Shown: positions 1-6,332, counted from the stretch's first letter. The stretch: DNA of 7,741 nt from RGIG5675 sp050943435 (GCA_050943435.1 JBMNPE010000071.1:1-7741); one strand, 5' to 3'. The notes: a model not told the origin generated them from the letters alone. Program-made: numbers and translations.

Positions 1-545
1 TTTCTCTCGTACTGCAGCGTCACGAGCCTGTCTATGAGTTCGTCCCTCGTCATCTTCTGGCCCGGGTGCACGGAGATTATCATCTTCCTGTAGTCTATCG
101 GGTCGCCAAGCGAATATATGCACGATACCGACGCCACCACGATGACGTCCCTTCTCTCGGAAAGAGAAGCAGTTGCGGCGTGCCTCAGCTTGTCTATCTC
201 GTCGTTTATTGCGCTGTCCTTCTCTATGTACGTGTCAGTGGAGGGTATGTAGGCCTCCGGCTGGTAGTAGTCGTAGTAGGACACAAAGTACTCCACGGCA
301 TTTTCCGGGAAGAATTCCTTGAATTCGCTGCAGAGCTGCGCCGCCAACGTCTTGTTGTGGGATATGACCAGAGTAGGCTTCTGGACGTTCTGTATGATGT
401 TAGCCATTGTGAACGTCTTGCCTGACCCGGTAACTCCCTTGAGGGTCTGCTCACGGTCTCCCCTGAGTACTCCCTCGGACAGTTTCTCTATGGCCTCCGG
501 CTGGTCGCCTGTCGGCTTAAATGGAGAATGAAGCTTGAATTCCAT
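1..545 (-). CDS. uvrB: UvrB, excinuclease ABC subunit B (N-terminal part, truncated by window edge)
   Basis: UvrB is the DNA-loading helicase-like subunit of nucleotide excision repair. It receives damaged DNA from UvrA, verifies the lesion and recruits the nuclease UvrC. The 181 visible residues start MEFKLHSPFKPTGDQP, the canonical UvrB start. Walker A is GVTGSGKTFT at residues 37-46. The damage-probing beta-hairpin region follows as YYDYYQPEAYIP at about 90-101, then the conserved IEKDSAINDEID and RRDVIVVASVS segments. The ATG at 543-545 is chosen because the protein begins there in the family; a Shine-Dalgarno AAGGTGG lies at 559-565, 13 nt upstream, somewhat far. The frame is open to base 1, so the rest (the full protein is usually about 650-680 residues) lies left of the window. 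It is divergent from the pseudouridine synthase gene. The intergenic minus strand is AT-rich, but I see only a poor -10 and no good -35 for uvrB. Confidence 0.97.
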   Translation of the reverse strand, partial: MEFKLHSPFKPTGDQPEAIEKLSEGVLRGDREQTLKGVTGSGKTFTMANIIQNVQKPTLVISHNKTLAAQLCSEFKEFFPENAVEYFVSYYDYYQPEAYIPSTDTYIEKDSAINDEIDKLRHAATASLSERRDVIVVASVSCIYSLGDPIDYRKMIISVHPGQKMTRDELIDRLVTLQYER

Positions 546-628
546 GTTTTCTCTTATTCCACCTTTAAATAAACAAATAATATATTAACATACTCGTCTA
601 TTGTTTTGTTTCTCTAAAAGCACGCTTC

Positions 629-637
629 TGCTATAAT
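629..637 (+). promoter_or_regulatory. Extended -10 promoter for the pseudouridine synthase gene
   Basis: The sequence TGCTATAAT is a perfect extended -10 (TG at 629-630, one base, TATAAT at 632-637). No good -35 sits at 16-18 bp; TTGTTT at 606-611 is 20 bp away and weak. This fits a promoter that relies on the TGn extension. Transcription would begin near 644, giving a leader of about 43 nt before the ATG at 687. Confidence 0.6.
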
Positions 638-686
638 CTGCATAGCAGTCCGGAGCCGGAAAAAGGCGGCACGGACATGTGTCAGT

Positions 687-1640
687 ATGAAAAGCTTTAC
701 AGTCTCTGAAAACGAGTCCGGGATGAGGCTCAACAGGTACCTTGCAAAGCATGTCCCCCTGCTCTCCGGCGGGGAGATGTACCGTGCCCTCAGGATCAAG
801 AGGATAAAGGTAAACGGAAAGAGGGCCGAGGCTTCCCTGAGGCTCGCTCCGGGAGATACAGTCGACGTATACCTCAATGACTCATATTTCTCCGCCCCGC
901 CAAAGCAGAGGGACTTCATGAATGCTTCCAGAAGCCTCACAATCGTATACGAGGACGATAACATAGCCCTGCTGTACAAGCCGGCAGGAGTCCTTGTGCA
1001 CGCTGACAAGAGCGAATACAGCGACAACCTTATAAACAGGTACCTGCTCCACCTCTACAATGAGGGGAAATACGATCCCGACAGCGACTCTTTCGTGCCG
1101 GCGCTGTGCAACCGCCTGGACCGCGGAACGGCCGGCCTGGTGCTCGTTGCCAAGAACGCAGAGGCGCTCGCTGAGGCGGACTACATAATCAAGGAGAGGC
1201 TTGTTTCCAAGTACTACCTGTGCGTGACCGTTTCCCATCCCCCGAAGGACGGGATCTACTACGCATATCTCAGGAAAAACGAGAAGACGAACCAGGTGGA
1301 AGTGACCGACACTCCGCTCAAGGGGTCCAAGCCCATACGGACCGGCTTTGAGACAATTGCCTCAAACGGCGGGCTGTGGCTCGTTGAAGTGAACCTCATC
1401 ACCGGCAGGCCCCACCAGATACGTGCCCATCTTGCACACCTCGGGGCCCCCATACTCGGCGACGAGAAATACGGAGTGCCCAGGATCAACAAGAAGTATG
1501 ATGTGAGGAGACAGGCCCTGTGCGCCTACAAGATGGTCTTCCACAGGAAGCTGGAAGGTGTCTCGAAGCTCTCCTACCTCGCAGGCAGGTCATTTGAGCT
1601 GGAGGACGTGTGGTTCAGGGACCAGTACTTCGGCAGCTGA
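687..1640 (+). CDS. RluA-family RNA pseudouridine synthase with S4 domain
   Basis: This enzyme should isomerise specific uridines in rRNA (RluC/RluD type) or tRNA to pseudouridine. The 317 residues have a full family layout. An S4 RNA-binding domain at about 12-60 (SGMRLNRYLAKH, then IKVNGKRA) is followed by the catalytic domain from about 84. The catalytic aspartate is D145 in NRLDRGTAGLVLVAKN. The RLVSKYYLCVTV motif is at 171-182, and the last conserved block, GRPHQIRAHLAHLGAPILGD, at 240-259. The usual HRLD is NRLD here, as in a subset of the family. The ATG at 687 is the only convincing in-frame start, because upstream in-frame codons are not start codons. The best Shine-Dalgarno (AAAAGGCGG, ending at 669) is about 17 nt upstream, longer than usual. 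The gene is a single transcription unit between an extended -10 promoter and a hairpin terminator. The target uridine cannot be told from sequence, so no gene symbol is given. Confidence 0.95.
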   Translation: MKSFTVSENESGMRLNRYLAKHVPLLSGGEMYRALRIKRIKVNGKRAEASLRLAPGDTVDVYLNDSYFSAPPKQRDFMNASRSLTIVYEDDNIALLYKPAGVLVHADKSEYSDNLINRYLLHLYNEGKYDPDSDSFVPALCNRLDRGTAGLVLVAKNAEALAEADYIIKERLVSKYYLCVTVSHPPKDGIYYAYLRKNEKTNQVEVTDTPLKGSKPIRTGFETIASNGGLWLVEVNLITGRPHQIRAHLAHLGAPILGDEKYGVPRINKKYDVRRQALCAYKMVFHRKLEGVSKLSYLAGRSFELEDVWFRDQYFGS

Positions 1641-1672
1641 GCTGCTGATTATTTAAAAGCTCAGGTTAACAG

Positions 1673-1707
1673 CAGGACACCGGATTCAGGAATCCGGTGT
1701 CCTGTTT
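1673..1707 (+). terminator. Rho-independent terminator after the pseudouridine synthase gene, possibly bidirectional
   Basis: A perfect 14-bp stem (CAGGACACCGGATT at 1673-1686 with AATCCGGTGTCCTG at 1691-1704) closes a 4-nt CAGG loop and is followed by TTTAAT. It lies 33 nt after the synthase stop and 66 nt beyond the stop of the converging ABC operon. The T-tract is short on the plus strand and nearly absent on the minus strand, so the stem strength carries the call. It may also stop or protect the operon transcript. Confidence 0.75.
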
Positions 1708-1769
1708 AATGTCTGTGTTCATTTACATTTGTATGCTGAAACCTGCGGCTCAGATTCCGCTTCTTATGG

Positions 1770-2258
1770 TCAGTCGTATTCCTTCATGCCATCCCCTGTA
1801 GCAGCCTTGGTCTTTTTCTCCTTCCTCTTCCTTATGGAGCATCCGATCAGGCAGCCTATTACAGAAGAAGCAATGAGCATTATGAAGCTTATGACATTGT
1901 CGAGGACTGTCCCCTCTGTCATGGACACCTGCATTGTCTGGGATGTCATTGAGTTTTCTATTATCTTCGCAATGACGTCTTCTGTGATCAGGTTGCTGCA
2001 GAAAATCATGAGAACGATTGAAAACAGAACTGCTGCAAAAACAGAGACGAAGTACTTTCCGGATTTTGAAGCATCAGAGGAGCGGCCGTACAGGATGCCG
2101 CAGATGAACAGCGTGAGAAGCGGCAGAAGGCCTATGGCAAGCATATATGTGAGGACGTTGAGCCTCTCAAGGCATACTCCAGCAGTAATAAGGTCAACTG
2201 CAAGCACACCAAAAGCTGCGAGCCAGATGATGATTTTTCTGTCAACCACTTTTTTCAT
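1770..2258 (-). CDS. Small four-helix membrane protein, third gene of the ABC exporter operon
   Basis: I do not recognise a named family. The 162 residues hold four hydrophobic segments (about 9-28, 35-57, 69-91 and 121-141). A polar loop of about 30 residues lies between the last two, and the C-terminal tail is very basic (RKRKEKKTK). This suggests a plasma-membrane protein with a cytoplasmic C-terminus. The start is the ATG at 2256-2258, because CGGAGAAGAC directly precedes it. The frame stays open upstream to 2348, but that stretch overlaps the preceding permease gene and encodes a non-hydrophobic, Trp- and Pro-rich leader. The gene follows the permease by 40 nt on the same strand and is the last of the operon. 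By position it could be a second transmembrane subunit or accessory protein of the exporter. In LanFEG-type transporters the second permease is about 250 residues, so this one would be short. Function is inferred from context only. Confidence 0.75.
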   Translation of the reverse strand: MKKVVDRKIIIWLAAFGVLAVDLITAGVCLERLNVLTYMLAIGLLPLLTLFICGILYGRSSDASKSGKYFVSVFAAVLFSIVLMIFCSNLITEDVIAKIIENSMTSQTMQVSMTEGTVLDNVISFIMLIASSVIGCLIGCSIRKRKEKKTKAATGDGMKEYD

Positions 2259-2263
2259 GTCTT

Positions 2264-2268
2264 CTCCG
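2264..2268 (-). promoter_or_regulatory. Ribosome binding site that fixes the start of the third operon gene
   Basis: On the minus strand CGGAG is followed by AAGAC and then ATG (2258). This Shine-Dalgarno supports the internal ATG at 2258 over the longer open frame reaching 2348, which has no comparable site. Confidence 0.7.
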
Positions 2269-2298
2269 TTCCGCCGGCAGAAGTCCGGCTTCCATATA

Positions 2299-3081
2299 TC
2301 AGCGCACCAGGTCCATCTTCCTGTAGGCAATAGTCCCGGCCGCGGCAAAAACCGCCGCGTAGATGAGAAGAACCGCGACTCCCTCGAATCCGCGCTCCAT
2401 CAGTTTGTCCCCTGTAAATTCAAAAAGGCCTGTACCGTCGCCTATGAACGAGGGATTCCATCTCCGTATTGTCTCGATGTTGGCCAGGATCCTTATTCCG
2501 ATTATGATCACTAGATTTACAATGACCGCTCGGCTGTATTTCATGAGAAGAGATATGAACGCTGCTATCTTCTCTGCTGCGATCATCTCGAGAAATGCGC
2601 TGACAATGGAGAAGATGAGCTGCCTGCCCTCATCTCTGTCTTCTGCCAGTATTACCGTGCTTCCGAATTCGGTATCCCTCAGGATAATGAGCCATCCGAG
2701 CAGCGAGGAAACAATAAGAGATGCGAAAATACAGAAGATTGCGCAGTCCACTGCCATGTTTTTCGAAATGAACAGATGCTCCTGCTTCCCCAACTTGGTA
2801 AAGAATGTGCAGTCGAGCCTCGTGTCTATTTCCCGCGAGACTACAGATGTCGTTATGAGGACAATGATCCCTCCCAGAAGAAACAGGCTCTTGAGCAGCC
2901 CTATTATCACCGAAGCATAGCCAAAGGCAGAAAAAACGGAATCCCCTATCTGGATGATCCCGCTCCTTATGGAAATCAGAAATGCGATGAGAAGCGGTAT
3001 GAGGAAAAACACGGCGATGCATGTAATGACATCTGCCCTGTGGAATACTTTCGCCATCTGCATTCTGAATGTCCTGATCAT
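2299..3081 (-). CDS. ABC-2 type transporter permease
   Basis: This is the membrane subunit of the exporter whose ATPase is encoded immediately upstream. The 260 residues show about six hydrophobic segments (roughly 19-38, 56-82, 111-134, 153-175, 185-198 and 237-255), the usual ABC-2 fold. Between segments 2 and 3 lies the cytoplasmic loop typical of this family: SREIDTRL at 82-89, then FFTKLGKQEHLFISKNMA at 93-110. It probably contacts the ATPase. The start ATG (3079-3081) overlaps the ATPase stop in an ATGA (3078-3081), so the two are very likely translationally coupled and made in equal amounts. The segment between helices 3 and 4 (ILRDTEFGSTVILAEDRDEG) is charged and could be the outer loop. 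Substrate is unknown. The closest general resemblance is to BcrB and LanE/LanG permeases for peptide antibiotics, but membrane-protein similarity judged by eye is weak evidence. Confidence 0.88.
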   Translation of the reverse strand: MIRTFRMQMAKVFHRADVITCIAVFFLIPLLIAFLISIRSGIIQIGDSVFSAFGYASVIIGLLKSLFLLGGIIVLITTSVVSREIDTRLDCTFFTKLGKQEHLFISKNMAVDCAIFCIFASLIVSSLLGWLIILRDTEFGSTVILAEDRDEGRQLIFSIVSAFLEMIAAEKIAAFISLLMKYSRAVIVNLVIIIGIRILANIETIRRWNPSFIGDGTGLFEFTGDKLMERGFEGVAVLLIYAAVFAAAGTIAYRKMDLVR

Positions 3082-3959
3082 TGGAATTCCTGCCTGTTGA
3101 GATATGTTCTCAGGTTTTCGAAGCTGTTCTCCGTGGTGATGTCTTTTATGACAAATCCATGTCCAATGAGGGCATCGAGAACTTTGGAGAGAAGCCCTGA
3201 ATCCCTTATCCTGATGGTATTTTCACTGACAGCAATCCTGTCAGAAAGAGAACTCAATTCATCCATGTGCTCTACGGGGCGGTCGACTACTATGACATAA
3301 GTCTTCTCGAGCAGCCTGTCGATGCCGCCGTCAAACACGAGCGAGCCGCTGTTCAGAACGATCACCCGTGTGCATATATCGAAGACGTCATTTATCTGGT
3401 GGCTTGAAAACAGGACGGATACTCCATTCCTGCTTAGTTCGAGAATTCTGTTCTTGATAATTTCGATTCCCAGTGGATCGAGTCCGACTGTCGGCTCGTC
3501 CAGTATCACAAAGTGCGGTGTCGAGAGGAAAACCTGTGCGAGGCCGAGCCTCTGGCGCATGCCGAACGAAAACTCCCCGACCTTTCTGTCGGCAGCGTTT
3601 TTAAGCGACACCAGAGCCAGGACGTCGTCTATGGAATACCGGGAACGGCGGGAAATGATCCCACTCAGCAGCCTGAGATTCTGCCTGGCTGTCATATACT
3701 CACAGAAACTGGGCTCGAGAAGAAAGCTGCATTCGTCTGAAAGGAGCTTCTGGTTCTGCCTCAGATCCCTGCCGTCGATGGAAATGCTGCCGGTGTAGCT
3801 TTTTATGGCATTCATCATGCATTTTATGAGCGTGCTCTTTCCGGCGCCGTTGTGGCCGAGAAGCCCGACAATTTCCCCGGACTCGATGCAGAATGAAAGA
3901 TCCGAGATGGCCCTGCAGTTCTTATACGACTTATTGAGATGATCGACGCTCAGCTTCAT
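3078..3959 (-). CDS. ABC transporter ATP-binding protein (BcrA/LanF-like)
   Basis: This is the ATPase that powers the exporter formed with the next two genes; it acts on the inner face of the membrane. All nucleotide-binding motifs are present in its 293 residues. Walker A is GHNGAGKST at 35-43, the signature region FSFGMRQR at 130-137, Walker B VILDEPTVGLDP at 151-162, and the switch histidine H187 in SSHQ. At the Q-loop position the sequence is FLLEPSF (79-85), with glutamate E82 instead of glutamine, as seen in some bacitracin or lantibiotic resistance ATPases. The C-terminal part (about 215-293) ends in TTENSFENLRTYL, like the tail of many ABC-2 exporter ATPases. The ATG at 3957-3959 has a strong Shine-Dalgarno, AAGGGG at 3966-3971, 6 nt upstream. 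It is the first gene of the operon, with a 4-base overlap to the permease. No promoter is clear; TTGATT at 4114-4119 is a possible -35 with a poor -10. Confidence 0.95.
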   Translation of the reverse strand: MKLSVDHLNKSYKNCRAISDLSFCIESGEIVGLLGHNGAGKSTLIKCMMNAIKSYTGSISIDGRDLRQNQKLLSDECSFLLEPSFCEYMTARQNLRLLSGIISRRSRYSIDDVLALVSLKNAADRKVGEFSFGMRQRLGLAQVFLSTPHFVILDEPTVGLDPLGIEIIKNRILELSRNGVSVLFSSHQINDVFDICTRVIVLNSGSLVFDGGIDRLLEKTYVIVVDRPVEHMDELSSLSDRIAVSENTIRIRDSGLLSKVLDALIGHGFVIKDITTENSFENLRTYLNRQEFQ

Positions 3960-4115
3960 GCATTTCCCCTTACTGCCGCAGTTCAGAAAAGCAAACCCAG
4001 CTCGTTTTTTCTGGTTTTCTATTTACTCCGAAGAATCCCCAGAATAAAACTCCCTCTTATTAATAGACTAGCATGTAAGGGAGATGCAGAAAGTTATGAT
4101 ATAGAAAAAATGAAA

Positions 4116-4127
4116 TCAAATATTTGA
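4116..4127. repeat. Perfect 12-bp palindrome
   Basis: TCAAATATTTGA is a perfect palindrome upstream of the ABC operon, about 155 nt from its start codon. It could be an operator, but AT-rich sequence produces such palindromes by chance fairly easily. Confidence 0.35.
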
Positions 4128-4140
4128 AAAAACACTTTTA

Positions 4141-4180
4141 AATAAATGTTTGCAGTTTATTTAATATGCAAACATTCATT
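4141..4180. repeat. Interrupted inverted repeat, candidate operator
   Basis: AATGTTTGCA (4145-4154) and TGCAAACATT (4167-4176) are exact reverse complements separated by 12 bp. Pairing extends to 14 bp per arm with one mismatch (4141-4154 and 4167-4180). The centre-to-centre spacing of the arms is about two helical turns, as expected for a dimeric regulator. It lies 6 bp before the -35 of the plus-strand promoter at 4187 and upstream of the ABC operon. It has no T-tract, so it is unlikely to be a terminator. Confidence 0.5.
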
Positions 4181-4186
4181 AAAATA

Positions 4187-4216
4187 TTTACATATTCTAT
4201 TAACGTGCGATATAAA
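4187..4216 (+). promoter_or_regulatory. Sigma-70 type promoter reading rightward in the intergenic region
   Basis: TTTACA at 4187-4192 and TATAAA at 4211-4216, each a 5 of 6 match to consensus, are separated by 18 bp. No protein gene follows on this strand before the terminator at 4342-4381. It therefore either drives a short noncoding transcript or is a chance match in AT-rich DNA. Confidence 0.4.
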
Positions 4217-4222
4217 CTGCTG

Positions 4223-4384
4223 TTTTTGTTTCAGAAGTATAAAGAGCCACAATAGCACGATATGTAGTGTGGATTAACAAAAGCACTATTATTCGAGTTC
4301 TACTGTACTGAATGCCCTACCAGCAAATTGAAGACAAAATAAAAACGTCTGAGTTCTGTTTATAACAGACTCAGACGTTTTAGA
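4223..4384 (+). ncRNA. Candidate small RNA of about 160 nt
   Basis: The limits are inferred from a promoter-like pair at 4187-4216 and a strong hairpin ending in TTTTA at 4378-4382. Within it CCACAATA (starting near 4247) can pair with TAGTGTGG about 10 nt later, with one mismatch, forming a small hairpin. Only tiny open frames (14-17 codons) without ribosome binding sites occur inside. The 3' end overlaps the end of the adhesin transcript through the shared terminator. No known RNA family is recognised. Confidence 0.25.
4336..4384 (-). terminator. Rho-independent terminator of the adhesin gene, likely bidirectional
   Basis: AAAACGTCTGAG... at 4342-4360 pairs with AACAGACTCAGACGTTTT at 4364-4381: 18 pairs with one bulged T and a 3-nt loop. 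On the minus strand the stem is followed by TTTTTATTTT, an excellent T-tract, about 30 nt after the adhesin stop codon. On the plus strand it is followed by a shorter run of four T. It separates the adhesin from the ABC operon. Confidence 0.9.
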
Positions 4385-4411
4385 TGTTATTCAGAGGATC
4401 TGGAAGCGGAA

Positions 4412-6328
4412 TTATTTCTCGCTCTTCTTTCTCCTGGAGATGATGTACACTGCTCCGGCTGCCGCAGCGGCTCCAAACATAAGATACATCGTCACGCTGG
4501 AATTATCGCCTGTCTTCGGGATGTCCGTATAGGTGTTGGTAACTGTGAATCCCTCTTCGGCTGATCCGCTAATGCTGCAGGTGTATCCAGGCTGGTCAGT
4601 TTCACTGATCGTGTACTCTATCTCGCTGCCGTCAGAATTGTACTTGGTCAGTCCGCTCCATGTGTAGCTCCAGTTGTTGGAGGAAGTGAGATCTACGGTC
4701 CCCACTTCGGTCCCGTCTGCATAGAGGGTGATGGTCGCCTTCTCGCCCTCCTTGCCTTCCCAGATCTTCTCTACGCTTATGTCTGTGGTGGCTGTGGAGG
4801 TATTTACTATGGATACATTGCTGTCATCTGTGGTTATCGAAGTGGAATACCCGTCTACGGAATCCTCTTCTACTGAATATGTCACCGCATATCCGCCTGG
4901 CTCATACATCGGGAGCTTGTCAATGTCCAGCTCCCAGTTGTCCTCGGCGGAGATCGTCGTAGTGAGATAGAGAGTCCTCTCCTCGTCAGGGTTATCTGAC
5001 TCAGCATAGACCCTCACTGTAATCTCATCTGCTCCGACTGGTCCGTCCCATGTCTCCTCTATGTGCATGCTCGTGTACTGGGCATTGATGAGTGCAAAGC
5101 CGCTTTCATAGTCTCCGGAAGCTTCCCCGGACGTCGGGACGGAAACATATCCCGGAACCTGATCCTCCGACATCGTATAGATATACGCAATCCCGTTGGA
5201 ATCGGTCCTCGCAAGACCAGTGATAGTTGCGCTGTAGGTATTGTCGCCGTTATCTATGACACTGACAGAGCTCCAGTCGACAGTGACCTCCTCCGGGTCT
5301 CCGGTGTTTTCAACAAGATTTCCGCTCGAGTCCGTCACATACTGGGGTTTCCTGTAGAGATGCACATATGTACTGAAATAATTGCTCACGTCAGGACGGA
5401 TTCCAGAGGTGTTGCCGCCGTCATACCAGACTTTGGTCACACCGATGTTCAGTGTAGTATCTGTAAATGTCTGACCGGTATATTTTGTGGCAAGCAGATT
5501 CTGGGTGGATGAGCTGCTGTAATCACTCGCCAGAGGATTTTCCCTGGTATATAGGTTCAGCGTATAGTCCGTAGGTCTGGTGAGGTTACTAGAATCTGTC
5601 AGCTTGTTGTATGCATCCTCTATGGCTGCGAGCCTGTCATAATACGGCTTGTACATGTTGGCATAATACTGGTACCTGTATCCGTAGGACTCGTACTGAT
5701 GGTAATACTCATACAAATCGGCATAGCCCTTCCAGGTGCTGAACGGCTTGGAAGCGCTGACTATCTGGTCAAATGTGGCACCGTCGGCAAAGGTCCATAC
5801 CGCGCACTGGGTGGCGAGCCTGAAATAATACTCCCCGTCGCTCATGGAGCTGAGTCCGGAAGAAGCGTAAATCCCGTTGTCTGTTACACCATATCCGCCG
5901 TTTTGCGGATATCCATTGTAAACAGCCTTGAGAATGTTTTCATATCTCGTTGCCATTTCTTCTTCTGAACTGTACTGAAGATAGGCAAAATTGTTCAGTG
6001 TAGCGGCATCAGCATTTTCATGCTTAAGGAAATATGTGTTCTGAAAGCCCTTTCTCCAGTTGAAGCAGTAGGCAACATATTTAGTCCCATTATCTTCAAC
6101 ATAGTATCTGCAGCCGTATACGCTCTCAAACAGGTATTCCGCCTCGCGGTCCCCGTTGTCCACGCCGACGAGCTTCTCCCTGAATGTGTTCGTTCTGTCA
6201 GCATAGCCGTAATAGTGGTCTTCTGCCATAACTGCAGGGCTCAATGCAGTTACCAGCAAAGCCGCAAGAACAAAGACCACAATGGCAGTTTTCCATGAAA
6301 ATTTCCGGACAGAATACGACCTCTCCAT
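4412..6328 (-). CDS. Sortase-anchored surface adhesin or tip pilin: thioester (TQXA) domain plus three Cna-B repeats
   Basis: This is a secreted, wall-anchored protein of 638 residues, probably a host- or surface-binding adhesin. A signal peptide spans 1-35, with likely cleavage after AVMA. A thioester domain covers about 60-285: C88 in AYCFN and Q174 in ATQCAVW are the residues that, in this family, form an internal Cys-Gln bond that can couple covalently to a target. Three Cna-B repeats follow at about 290-418, 419-512 and 514-602. Repeats 1 and 3 keep the isopeptide trio (K299/E388/N415 and K521/E576/N598). Repeat 2 has E425 in place of the lysine. The end is IPKTGD at 603-608, a hydrophobic helix and the tail SRRKKSEK. 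No backbone-pilin lysine motif is seen, so a tip subunit or stand-alone adhesin is more likely than a shaft pilin. Residues 202-230 are extremely tyrosine-rich. The ATG at 6328 is preferred over the in-frame TTG at 6352. No sortase gene lies in the window. Confidence 0.93.
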   Translation of the reverse strand: MERSYSVRKFSWKTAIVVFVLAALLVTALSPAVMAEDHYYGYADRTNTFREKLVGVDNGDREAEYLFESVYGCRYYVEDNGTKYVAYCFNWRKGFQNTYFLKHENADAATLNNFAYLQYSSEEEMATRYENILKAVYNGYPQNGGYGVTDNGIYASSGLSSMSDGEYYFRLATQCAVWTFADGATFDQIVSASKPFSTWKGYADLYEYYHQYESYGYRYQYYANMYKPYYDRLAAIEDAYNKLTDSSNLTRPTDYTLNLYTRENPLASDYSSSSTQNLLATKYTGQTFTDTTLNIGVTKVWYDGGNTSGIRPDVSNYFSTYVHLYRKPQYVTDSSGNLVENTGDPEEVTVDWSSVSVIDNGDNTYSATITGLARTDSNGIAYIYTMSEDQVPGYVSVPTSGEASGDYESGFALINAQYTSMHIEETWDGPVGADEITVRVYAESDNPDEERTLYLTTTISAEDNWELDIDKLPMYEPGGYAVTYSVEEDSVDGYSTSITTDDSNVSIVNTSTATTDISVEKIWEGKEGEKATITLYADGTEVGTVDLTSSNNWSYTWSGLTKYNSDGSEIEYTISETDQPGYTCSISGSAEEGFTVTNTYTDIPKTGDNSSVTMYLMFGAAAAAGAVYIISRRKKSEK

Positions 6329-6332
6329 TATT

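Larger units (their letters stand above)
3960..4411. other. AT-rich gene-free region between the adhesin gene and the ABC operon
   Basis: No credible protein gene is present on either strand: the longest frames are short, lack ribosome binding sites and show no protein-like pattern. The stretch from about 4060 to 4300 is markedly AT-rich compared with the genes. From left to right it holds the ribosome binding site and leader of the ABC operon, a 12-bp palindrome, a longer interrupted inverted repeat, a plus-strand promoter and a terminator. The ABC operon promoter must lie here but is not obvious. Confidence 0.7.

Noticed and set aside
546..600. uvrB promoter on the minus strand
   Set aside because: A TGTTAATAT resembling an extended -10 is present, but no -35 is at a suitable distance and the region is simply AT-rich.
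2259..2348. 30-codon N-terminal extension of the small membrane protein
   Set aside because: It overlaps the end of the permease gene, has no ribosome binding site at the upstream start and adds a polar segment; the ATG at 2258 with CGGAG is much better.
1729..2514. Plus-strand open frame of 261 codons
   Set aside because: It lies antisense to two membrane-protein genes with good ribosome binding sites and hydrophobic segments; its own translation is rich in Ser, Arg and Met runs typical of an antisense shadow, and its start lacks a Shine-Dalgarno.
4091..4119. Minus-strand TTGATT as -35 of the ABC operon promoter
   Set aside because: The hexamers at 15-18 bp downstream (CATAAC, ATAACT, TAACTT) match the -10 consensus poorly, so it is not listed as a feature although the true promoter must be nearby.
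3939..4127. Plus-strand 62-codon open frame at the start of the intergenic region
   Set aside because: It begins inside the ATPase gene on the opposite strand, has no Shine-Dalgarno and no recognisable protein features.
4141..4180. Inverted repeat interpreted as a transcription terminator
   Set aside because: The stem is AT-rich with a long loop and no T-tract on either side; an operator-like role is more plausible.
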